A stretch of 42,879 bases of DNA from CAYJBH01 sp964370765 (GTDB taxonomy: Bacteria; Bacillota; Clostridia; Oscillospirales; Ruminococcaceae). Made by a program: the position numbers and the translations under genes. The DNA lies in the NCBI GenBank assembly GCA_964370765.1, contig CAYJKW010000014.1:1-42879 (forward strand), in the 5' to 3' direction. The number at the start of each line of letters is the position of its first letter. Position 1 is the first letter of the stretch. The notes under the pieces were generated by a model. That model made no database searches and had not been told where the DNA came from. It saw only the letters and a program-made list of their open reading frames with translations. Positions 1-7,306 of the stretch are shown one piece after another.

Positions 1-640
1 AAGCGATACGTAGTGCAAAACACTTTTTGCCAAGAAGTACGTTACCGCCGTAACCACTATTAATACTCCAGATAGCGTTATCTTCTGGGAAGTGCATGAT
101 ATAACGATTTTCCTCGTCGATATCAGCTTTACCATGAAGACCACGAACGAAATCGTTGGAATCGCCAAGCTGATCTACAGCACCCTGGCCAATACGACAC
201 ATAATGTCCATGTTAAGAACAACATAGATACTATCTGTAAGCTCAACACCAACCTTGGAGTAGGGAGAGCCTAAAGGTCCCATGCAGTAAGGGATAACAT
301 ACATTGTACGGCCGTTGTATGCACCATCAAAAAGTGCTCTCATCTTTGTGTATGCTTCTTCTGTATCCATCCAGTTGTTGGTAGCACCTGCGTTATCTTT
401 GTCCTTAGTACAGATAAATGTACGGTGCTCAACACGTGCAACGTCGTTTATCGCTGTACGGTGAATGTAACAACCCGGAAGTTTTTCCTGGTTTAGTGCT
501 TTTAGCTCGCCTGATGCAAGGCTCTGCTCACGTAGAGATTTTAGCTGCTCCTCACTGCCGTCGATGAATACTACATCTGCAGGCTTTACAAGAGCTTTCA
601 TCTCTTCTAACCAATTTAATACATGCTTGTTTGTAAACAT
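1..640 (-). CDS. pckG: Phosphoenolpyruvate carboxykinase (GTP), N-terminal part
   Basis: Interconverts oxaloacetate and PEP with GTP/GDP in the cytosol; in anaerobes it can work in either direction. Reading leftward from ATG at 640-638, about 213 codons are present before the window edge, so the C-terminal two thirds, including the P-loop and catalytic metal site, are missing. The visible part matches the GTP-type family: MFTNKHVLNWLEEM at the start, VARVEHRTFI near residue 75, YVIPYCMGPLGSPYSKVGVE near residue 125 and GYGGNVLLGKKCFALRIA at the edge. A GGAGG site lies 10 nt before the start. A consensus-like promoter is upstream (674-702). Divergent from the alcohol dehydrogenase. Confidence 0.95.
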   Translation of the reverse strand, partial: MFTNKHVLNWLEEMKALVKPADVVFIDGSEEQLKSLREQSLASGELKALNQEKLPGCYIHRTAINDVARVEHRTFICTKDKDNAGATNNWMDTEEAYTKMRALFDGAYNGRTMYVIPYCMGPLGSPYSKVGVELTDSIYVVLNMDIMCRIGQGAVDQLGDSNDFVRGLHGKADIDEENRYIMHFPEDNAIWSINSGYGGNVLLGKKCFALRIA

Positions 641-673
641 AAAAATAATGCCTCCGTTAATCTACGTACCTGT

Positions 674-702
674 ATTTTAACATTTTTTTTGCTTTTTTGC
701 AA
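674..702 (-). promoter_or_regulatory. Probable sigma-A promoter of pckG
   Basis: On the minus strand TTGCAA (702-697) and TAAAAT (679-674) are separated by 17 nt, about 35 nt upstream of the pckG start codon. Seen in sequence; activity is inferred. Confidence 0.6.
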
Positions 703-771
703 TATGATTTTGATTATTTTTTAACGAATTTTTATTAAAATATATTACTTTGATTGATGTTTTTATGGTTG

Positions 772-800
772 TGTGTTAATATTAATACCATATTAACACA
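772..800. promoter_or_regulatory. Perfect 11-bp inverted repeat, candidate operator
   Basis: TGTGTTAATAT (772-782) is repeated as its exact reverse complement (790-800) across a 7-nt spacer, inside the 348-nt gap between pckG and the alcohol dehydrogenase. The gap holds no gene. The TGTTAA/TTAACA half sites look like those bound by the NADH-sensing repressor Rex, which often controls alcohol dehydrogenases in clostridia, but the spacing is not the usual Rex spacing, so the regulator is unknown. Confidence 0.5.
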
Positions 801-988
801 AGGATAGCCACAACTTATAAAAATTATACAATATTTATATCATAATTTAGTATTATATTGTAACCTAATTTCTATTTCAACGTTGTTACAACAAGCCAAG
901 CTTGACGGTAGCGCTTAATTTTCGGTAGTAGGTAAAAGGGTGTGTTATTGGCTAACTTATTACATTAATACGTCGTAGGAGATTGATA

Positions 989-2095
989 ATGAGCTTTAAA
1001 CTATTTATGCCAACAAAAGTATTGGTAGGAAACGAAATTATTAAAAATAGTACCGACGATTTTTCTAAACTTGGCAAAAGGTGCATTGTAATAACCGGGA
1101 GAAACTCAGCAAAACGCTGCGGTGCATTAGATGACCTTATTTTTGTATTAAACGAAAACAATATACAATATGTAGTATTTGATGAGGTGGAGCAAAACCC
1201 CTTGGTTTCAACCTGCTATAGGGCTGGAAGGGTCGCAATAGATTATAATGCCGACTTTGTTGTGGGAATAGGGGGTGGGTCGCCACTTGATGCTGCAAAG
1301 GCGGTTGCAGTCTATGCAGCAAACCCAATTTTACCACAATATGGACTATTTGATGGTTGGAAAAATACAGCACTTCCAATTATATTAATAGGAACGACGT
1401 CCGGTACCGGTAGCGAGGTTACTCCATATTCGGTACTAACGAGAGACGACACCGGTTTTAAAGGATCTTTTGCAGGTCCGGATTGTTATGCAAAGATATC
1501 GTTTGGAGATCCTGCCTATACGGCAAGCATGCCAAAACATTTTACGATAAGTACAGCACTTGATTCAATTAGTCACTGTTTAGAATCATACTTTATTAAT
1601 AGCTCGGATTATTTATCACAAGGTTATGCAATAGAAGGGTTGAGACTCGGTTTTGGCACACTGGAGCAGATTGAAGATTTTGACTCTATATCATTGTTAC
1701 AACGTGAGCAGCTATATATAGCATCTATATATGGAGGTCTTGCAATAAATAGCACCGGAACGGCACTCTGTCATCTTATGAGTTATCCGTTAAGTGAGGA
1801 AAAAGGTGTGTCACACGGATATGCCTGTGCAATTTTTCTGAATGACTTCATTCGTCTTAGCACCCAAAGCGATAAACAAAAGGCAGAAACCCTTTTTTCG
1901 CTTTTAAAGATGGACTCAGAGCAGATGATAGCGCGGATAAGTGGATACATTAGCAACCATCCTCCGATTAACTATACCGAAGATGAGCTAAATAGATGGC
2001 TGGATAGATGGACTAAAAATCCAAACATTAAAAAAACAGCTACATCCCTCAACGAAAATTCGCTGAAAGAAATAGCTGTAAATGCTATAAAGTAA
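989..2095 (+). CDS. Iron-containing alcohol dehydrogenase
   Basis: NAD(P)H-dependent alcohol/aldehyde oxidoreductase of the Fe-ADH family, 368 aa, cytosolic. The nucleotide-binding motif GGGSP is at 95-99, TTSGTGSEVT at about 136-145, and the four metal ligands are visible at D192, H196, H262 and H276, so the enzyme looks intact. I chose ATG 989 over the in-frame TTG at 983 because AGGAG ends 7 nt before it. The substrate cannot be told from sequence; butanol, 1,3-propanediol and lactaldehyde reductases share this fold. Monocistronic, tail-to-tail with the PilZ gene (1 nt apart). Confidence 0.93.
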   Translation: MSFKLFMPTKVLVGNEIIKNSTDDFSKLGKRCIVITGRNSAKRCGALDDLIFVLNENNIQYVVFDEVEQNPLVSTCYRAGRVAIDYNADFVVGIGGGSPLDAAKAVAVYAANPILPQYGLFDGWKNTALPIILIGTTSGTGSEVTPYSVLTRDDTGFKGSFAGPDCYAKISFGDPAYTASMPKHFTISTALDSISHCLESYFINSSDYLSQGYAIEGLRLGFGTLEQIEDFDSISLLQREQLYIASIYGGLAINSTGTALCHLMSYPLSEEKGVSHGYACAIFLNDFIRLSTQSDKQKAETLFSLLKMDSEQMIARISGYISNHPPINYTEDELNRWLDRWTKNPNIKKTATSLNENSLKEIAVNAIK

Positions 2096-2096
2096 A

Positions 2097-2732
2097 TTAT
2101 TTTCTCTGTTGCATTTTAAATATATGTTTTACAATATCTTCTTCTACACGTTGGCTTAGGTTTGTCCATTTACAACGAAAACGGTAAAGATATTTAAATC
2201 CCGGTGGCATCATATCTCTTGTTACAATATTTACATCCAAAAGTAAAAGGTCCTCGTCTAATGGGAACCTAAGCTTTGCTGTGTTTCCTATAGAAAGGTT
2301 TGCATCTGAAAGAAAGGCTACTCCGCCGGCACTTACATCTACAAGATCAACATTAGAGGATGAAGATGCATGGTTTTTTGGGTCATGGTATAAAAGCTCA
2401 CCGGTAACAAGGTGTGTAAGGCGGTAATGTGCCCTACGTGAGGATATTTTAGCATTAGGGTAATTTAATCCAAGGCGTAAAAGGTTAAAGCCCTCAGATG
2501 ACTTTTCAAAGCCAAGATTATCGACTTCCCACATATAATCTTCAGAGTCATACCTTATAAAAAGTTCAAATTCATCTGCTGCAGTCAAACGCGGGGAAAT
2601 ATCCCCTGCAAGAACTTTTATAGTTAATTTTTTTATGTCGTCTATTTTAGTTTTAAAGCTAATTCGTTCACCAGAACGGGTATATGAAAAAACTTCAGCT
2701 GATTCACCAACACGAACTTCTTTAATATTCAT
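2097..2732 (-). CDS. PilZ domain protein (YcgR-like c-di-GMP receptor)
   Basis: Likely cytosolic c-di-GMP effector, 211 aa. The N-terminal ~95 residues resemble the YcgR-type flagellar-brake domain. The PilZ domain follows, with the arginine motif RRAHYR at 99-104 and D132-V-S134-x-x-G137, together the classical c-di-GMP binding signature, so ligand binding is expected to be intact. YcgR-type proteins slow the flagellar motor or control matrix production; no motility or polysaccharide gene is adjacent to say which applies here. The start has GAGG 8 nt upstream. Confidence 0.85.
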   Translation of the reverse strand: MNIKEVRVGESAEVFSYTRSGERISFKTKIDDIKKLTIKVLAGDISPRLTAADEFELFIRYDSEDYMWEVDNLGFEKSSEGFNLLRLGLNYPNAKISSRRAHYRLTHLVTGELLYHDPKNHASSSSNVDLVDVSAGGVAFLSDANLSIGNTAKLRFPLDEDLLLLDVNIVTRDMMPPGFKYLYRFRCKWTNLSQRVEEDIVKHIFKMQQRK

Positions 2733-3233
2733 TAAATAAACCTCAAAACATTATTTAAATTACAATTATAATAACACAATTGACTAAAAAATGTCAACAA
2801 AAATTCTAAGATTGTAAAACCAACTAAATGACCGATAAGGTCAAAGCACAAACAAAACACTAATGGTATATTATGCGGAATGAATACTATTAGTAAATTT
2901 GAGGTGCTGTGAAAAAAAGAGACTGCAAAGGATAGAATTGGCAATAAAATATGTATAAAATTCAGTGTTATATTCCCAAAAAGTGATATCATAACGTTGA
3001 CTGGGGTACTCAAATACCTAGATTTGTAAAATGATATTAACTTTTAAGGTGCTCGATCTAGAGTTTTGGGTGTTGTACTTTATAAAAAATATATCTGATA
3101 CACAATGGAGTTCTATGACCTAGTAGGTCATAGAACTCCATTGTGTAATATTAAGGTAGTTATTGGCGTTTTATGTTGATGTTATATATAAAAAATAACA
3201 ATATGCTGTAAAAAACATAAATTGGTCACACGA
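2733..3233. other. Intergenic region without a supported gene
   Basis: 501 AT-rich bases between the PilZ gene start and the YfhO gene end. It presumably carries the PilZ promoter and the YfhO terminator hairpin (3099-3147). A 93-codon leftward open frame (2732-3013) would need a TTG start and has no ribosome-binding site, so I do not call it. Confidence 0.6.
3090..3147 (-). terminator. Long perfect hairpin, probable terminator of the YfhO gene
   Basis: Arms 3099-3121 and 3125-3147 are perfectly complementary over 23 bp with a 3-nt loop, about 85 nt beyond the YfhO stop codon. On the minus strand the stem is followed by an AT-rich tract with a run of six T (ending near 3085), fitting intrinsic termination. 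The stem is much longer than a usual terminator, so a processing or double-stranded RNA signal is an alternative. Confidence 0.55.
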
Positions 3234-5609
3234 CTACAGCTCTATATCTAATTTTTGGTAGCTGCAATCTGCTTTATTACTATTATGATCTAAACAACCA
3301 AGACGGTCAAGCAGAAAATATATTAAATACAGAACGATTCCTATAAAACACAGTAGTTTTGATAATGATAAAAATGGTGTACTATATTCAAAAATAATCT
3401 CATGTTGACCTGGCGAGACAAGTATAGCAGAAAGTCCATTATTCACATTTTCTATTTCGGTTATTTCGCCGTCCACAAAGGCTTTAAAGCCTTTGTCATA
3501 TGGAACTGAGAACATAACCATTGATGTATCTTCCACCGTAACACTTGCAGTAAATCCGTTGCCGGTATCTACAAAGTTTTCTGCTGTGGTCAATGAATTA
3601 ACATCAACTACCATATCGTCATAGCTTAGCAATGTCAGCTCATTTGCCGGTGTTTCGGTAAAATAGTCTGAATATTTTGCTATCTGATCATCTGTAAGCA
3701 CAATTCCTTTTAAAAGTAGGTTAGAGCGTTGAGATTCCTGCACCGATTCAAAGTCTTGTGTCGTAATGAATTCATTAAATACTATACCCATAGGCAGGTA
3801 CAAATCGTTTTTATATATGCTGTAAGGACCAACATTGTTATAGTGTGTAAACCCATACGTAAGATTATCTGTTTTAAATTCATCCTCACTTTCTAGCGGG
3901 ACCATCAAGTATTTAACCGATAATAGTGGTCTTAGTGCAAAGTTACTCCACTCCGGTTTAGAGGATACATCTCTTTTAACTCCAATAGATGGATAAAACT
4001 CTAAAATTGATGGGCTCACAACGCTATTAAATGTTTGTACACCGTTCATATCCATGAATATACTATTATTGTCAGGTGCATCATAGCTATCTACACGATA
4101 AAAACTCTCATCCTCAGCTAAAATATCTAGCGCCATTGCATCATAATTTAGCATTTTGTAGCTACTGTCATTTGTTAATTGTGGTATTTTGCCTGTTGCT
4201 ATGTGAATTACACCATAAACTATCGAAAAAACGCAGATAAATGACATTAATATTTTTGCACCATGAGGTTTACCTTTAAACTTTGAGAGCCACAAATACA
4301 CAACTGAAAGGCCTATAATTGCTGTTATCAGTGTTAACCAAAATAAAATAGCCTTATTGCTTGCAAGACCGATAACAGTATTTCCATCAACCTTGTTTGG
4401 CACTAAACCAAAAAAACTGTATGCAAATGTTATTCCGCCTACAATTAGGACCGAACTAGCAAAACGCTTTGTATTAAACTCAAGCATTTTGCCGGTTGAA
4501 AGTGCCATTATCAACAATGGCATATAAAACCATCTTGCATAGTAGCTGGAATTTAATGTATAAAATGCACTGTTTAAAACAGGAACAAGAGCCATAACCA
4601 AGCAAACTGGTAATATAATCTTAATAAAAGAACTTCCTTTAGTTCTAAAATATGTCAACACTCCTGCAACTGAGAATAACGGAAGATATGCCGATAAACT
4701 TGTCCATTTTATTACACCATCTGTAAAAAGGTTGGGTAGATAAGGTGGGTCAGGGGGTAAAAATAGCGAAGAAATAATTGCTGCATACTGTTGTGAGGTA
4801 CCATGCAACAGTAAATTAAAACCATAACTATAGTTTATGGAACGAGGGTTATCAAGCAGGCTTACAAATGCCGGTAAAGCTAGCAATAGCCCCATTAAAA
4901 GTCCAATAATGGTCTCTATTGCCATAAAAACAAATCGCCTTAATGTAAGGTGATACTCTTTTGTAATTAGTTTTGCAATGAAATAAATTATTATAAAAAC
5001 AACCTGTCCTGTAAAAAAGAAATAGTTATTAATTAAATTTATAGCAATAAGTGGTGCAAAAAGACCCTTTCGATCCTCGTAAAAAAACTCATCAAGTGCA
5101 AATAGAACTAACGGGAAAAGTGCAACGGCATCAAGAAAATGATTAAAAAATATGTTGTATATAGAAAATCCTGAAAAAGCATATAACAATGCAGCACAAA
5201 CGGCATAACCACTATTCTTAATATATCTACCAATAAATATATATGCGGTAAGAGCGGCAGTAGCAAATTTGATACATAGCATTACTGCCATAAGGTATGG
5301 TATCGCAGCTTCGGGGAATAGCATTAGTATCATTGCAAAAGGCGATCCGAGCGTATAAAACGAATAGGCATTAACAAATGAACTACCAAGGTCAATGTCA
5401 AAGCTGTACTCACCAAGACCGGTATGAAACCATCTTGAAATATGCATTGTAAATGGTATCTGTTGTGAGTTGAAGTCACCGCAATATAAAAAGAATCCTT
5501 TATCGTATATTAAAAAAGGTAACAACATTAATAATGTAGTTAAAGCTGCTACAATAAAAACGAATCTATAACGATATCTTGAATTGCTATTTTTTAGATT
5601 AGTAACCAT
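3234..5609 (-). CDS. YfhO family membrane protein
   Basis: 791-aa integral membrane protein of the YfhO family (GT-C-like fold). Characterised relatives in Bacillus and Listeria act in glycosylation of lipoteichoic acid or other wall polymers at the outer membrane face. About 12 hydrophobic helices fill residues 15-480, beginning with a helix near 15-33 and followed by the extracellular loop CGDFNSQQIPF (about 43-53), where this family keeps conserved acidic residues. A soluble extracytoplasmic domain (about 490-745) follows, then a last helix near 750-770. Start ATG 5609 has GGAGG closely upstream. No partner glycosyltransferase is adjacent, so the substrate is unknown. Confidence 0.85.
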   Translation of the reverse strand: MVTNLKNSNSRYRYRFVFIVAALTTLLMLLPFLIYDKGFFLYCGDFNSQQIPFTMHISRWFHTGLGEYSFDIDLGSSFVNAYSFYTLGSPFAMILMLFPEAAIPYLMAVMLCIKFATAALTAYIFIGRYIKNSGYAVCAALLYAFSGFSIYNIFFNHFLDAVALFPLVLFALDEFFYEDRKGLFAPLIAINLINNYFFFTGQVVFIIIYFIAKLITKEYHLTLRRFVFMAIETIIGLLMGLLLALPAFVSLLDNPRSINYSYGFNLLLHGTSQQYAAIISSLFLPPDPPYLPNLFTDGVIKWTSLSAYLPLFSVAGVLTYFRTKGSSFIKIILPVCLVMALVPVLNSAFYTLNSSYYARWFYMPLLIMALSTGKMLEFNTKRFASSVLIVGGITFAYSFFGLVPNKVDGNTVIGLASNKAILFWLTLITAIIGLSVVYLWLSKFKGKPHGAKILMSFICVFSIVYGVIHIATGKIPQLTNDSSYKMLNYDAMALDILAEDESFYRVDSYDAPDNNSIFMDMNGVQTFNSVVSPSILEFYPSIGVKRDVSSKPEWSNFALRPLLSVKYLMVPLESEDEFKTDNLTYGFTHYNNVGPYSIYKNDLYLPMGIVFNEFITTQDFESVQESQRSNLLLKGIVLTDDQIAKYSDYFTETPANELTLLSYDDMVVDVNSLTTAENFVDTGNGFTASVTVEDTSMVMFSVPYDKGFKAFVDGEITEIENVNNGLSAILVSPGQHEIIFEYSTPFLSLSKLLCFIGIVLYLIYFLLDRLGCLDHNSNKADCSYQKLDIEL

Positions 5610-5679
5610 TGATCCTCCGCTTGACTATTTTTGTTATGTTGGTTAAAATAAATACGAAAACTATTTTACGAGGTGGGAT

Positions 5680-6270
5680 ATGTACTCATTTTCAGCACTT
5701 GTTGCAAGAATGAAGTTTATTAACAGATGGGGTTTAATGCGACAACTACGCAGTGAAAACCTGGCAGAACACAGTGCGGAGACAGCTCAGATTGTGCATA
5801 TGCTTGCAGTAATTGCAGTCAGAGAATTTAATGCAGATGATGTACGCCCTGAAAGGCTTGCAACTGCCGCGCTATACCATGATATAAGTGAAATACTTAC
5901 AGGTGATATGCCAACTCCTGTAAAATACCAGGACGAGCAGTTAAAGGCAAGATATAAACAGCTGGAAAAAGAATCGATAACAAATCTTTGTGCATTGCTA
6001 CCGGACTCCGTAGCGCAAGATATAAGCACCATTGCGTTACAAAACGACCTTACATCGCATGAGAAAATATTGTTAAAAGCAGCTGATAAACTGTCCGCAC
6101 TTGCAAAATGTATTGAGGAGTGTAGTGGTGGTAATTCCGATTTTAGCTCTGCTAAAAAATCGCAGGAGAAAGCCTTGGCCGAAATTGATCTACCGGAGGT
6201 TAAATATTTTTGCGACTGCATGTTGCCGGAATTCTCAAAAAATCTTGATGAACTTACTCTAAGGAGATAG
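5680..6270 (+). CDS. yfbR: HD-domain 5'-deoxynucleotidase, YfbR-like
   Basis: Predicted metal-dependent phosphohydrolase that dephosphorylates 5'-deoxyribonucleoside monophosphates, cytosolic, 196 aa (E. coli YfbR is about the same length). The metal ligands are at H31 (AEHSAE), H67-D68 (YHDISE) and D136 (KAADKLSA). The opening ARMKFINRWGLMRQ matches YfbR closely. GAGGTGG precedes ATG 5680. Divergent from the YfhO gene; its last 17 nt overlap the end of dusB on the other strand. Together with the deaminases near 25 kb it would serve pyrimidine nucleotide salvage. Confidence 0.88.
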   Translation: MYSFSALVARMKFINRWGLMRQLRSENLAEHSAETAQIVHMLAVIAVREFNADDVRPERLATAALYHDISEILTGDMPTPVKYQDEQLKARYKQLEKESITNLCALLPDSVAQDISTIALQNDLTSHEKILLKAADKLSALAKCIEECSGGNSDFSSAKKSQEKALAEIDLPEVKYFCDCMLPEFSKNLDELTLRR

Positions 6271-7198
6271 AGCTAAGGCGATCTACAATGTATTTTATAT
6301 CATCCATACTACTAACATTAACAGCCTCCTTGCGTAACGACGCCGCATCTCTAAACCCTTTTATATAGTGTGTAATATGGGTTCTAAATGCAACAAGTCC
6401 ATTTTTTCCATAACGATCAAAAATTAAACTCGCATGACGTAAAAGCATGTCGACCCTTTCGGTCAAGGGCGCTTGTTCGCCGTTAGGGCTTAATCTAAAT
6501 ACAAAAGGATTTCCCATCGATGCACGGCCAATCATTACACCGTCTGCACCGGTTTTTTCAATGGCAAGCCTTGCAGTTTTAGCATCTTTAATATCGCCGT
6601 TATATAACATGGGAATCAATATATTTTTTTTAACCTCTGCCGCTATATTGTAATCGACCGGTGGGCGGTAGCCCTGTCGTTGGTATCGCCCGTGCACCGT
6701 AATAAGTGATGCACCAGCTTTTTCTGCCGATACTGCAGCAGCAATAGCTGCTGGTTCACCTTCTATACCTGTGCGGAGTTTTACTGATACAGGTAGTTTA
6801 GAGGTGCTTTTTACAACGGATACAATCTCTCCAATTAGCCCGGGATTTCTAAGTAAAGAGCTTCCACCGCCCGATCCGGTTATCTTCGGTGCAGGACAGC
6901 CACAGTTAATATCATAAAAATCCGGGCTAAACTGCATTAAACGTTCAGATGCGATCTTAAAATCTTCAGGACGTGAGCCGAAAAGCTGTATTCCATAGGG
7001 GGAAAGGCCCGAGTAATTCCTGCAAAGCTCGTTACTTTTTAAATCCCCCAATGTTACAGCTCTAGCACTCACCATCTCTGATATAGTTATTATAGCACCA
7101 TTTTCGGCACATAAACTCCGAAAGACATCGTCAGTAAATCCTGCCATCGGTGCAAGAACAGCACCATCGGAAAGATTGGCACTACAAAAAAAAGACAT
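6254..7198 (-). CDS. dusB: tRNA-dihydrouridine synthase
   Basis: Flavoenzyme that reduces uridines to dihydrouridine in tRNA D-loops, 314 aa. Visible motifs: APMAGFTD near the N-terminus (FMN barrel), INCGCP with the catalytic cysteine near residue 84, the lysine in VSVKLRTGI, HGRYQRQGY, and GVMIGRASMGNP for phosphate binding. I chose ATG 7198 because GGAG lies 5 nt upstream; an in-frame upstream start at 7249 would add 17 residues reaching into the promoter. Overlaps yfbR tail-to-tail and diverges from polA across a mirrored promoter pair (7238-7270). The family is certain; the exact Dus subfamily is less so. Confidence 0.92.
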   Translation of the reverse strand: MSFFCSANLSDGAVLAPMAGFTDDVFRSLCAENGAIITISEMVSARAVTLGDLKSNELCRNYSGLSPYGIQLFGSRPEDFKIASERLMQFSPDFYDINCGCPAPKITGSGGGSSLLRNPGLIGEIVSVVKSTSKLPVSVKLRTGIEGEPAAIAAAVSAEKAGASLITVHGRYQRQGYRPPVDYNIAAEVKKNILIPMLYNGDIKDAKTARLAIEKTGADGVMIGRASMGNPFVFRLSPNGEQAPLTERVDMLLRHASLIFDRYGKNGLVAFRTHITHYIKGFRDAASLRKEAVNVSSMDDIKYIVDRLSSISLE

Positions 7199-7237
7199 AT
7201 CAACTCCGCAAAAATAACTTATTGTTTTAACTGTAAC

Positions 7238-7270
7238 AGTATACCACATTTCGTTGTTTTATGGTATACT
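7238..7270. promoter_or_regulatory. Mirror-image divergent promoters for dusB and polA
   Basis: AGTATACCA (7238-7246) and TGGTATACT (7262-7270) form a perfect 9-bp inverted repeat with a 15-nt spacer. Each arm, read outward, is an extended -10 element (TGn-TATACT), one facing dusB and one facing polA. The same layout with the same 15-nt spacer occurs at 40128-40160. Promoter function is inferred. Confidence 0.55.
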
Positions 7271-7306
7271 TAAATTATAACAAAGAAAAAAATTTTGGAG
7301 GCATGC

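Noticed and set aside
2765..2797. TTGACA and TATAAT upstream of the PilZ gene on the minus strand
   Set aside because: The 21-nt spacing is outside the range for a sigma-A promoter, so I did not list it.
2732..3013. 93-codon leftward open frame with hydrophobic translation
   Set aside because: TTG start, no ribosome-binding site, AT-rich sequence that gives hydrophobic residues by chance, and it overlaps the start codon of the PilZ gene.
7303..7305. ATG as polA start
   Set aside because: Out of frame with the conserved protein and runs into a stop within a few codons; the TTG at 7307 matches the family N-terminus.
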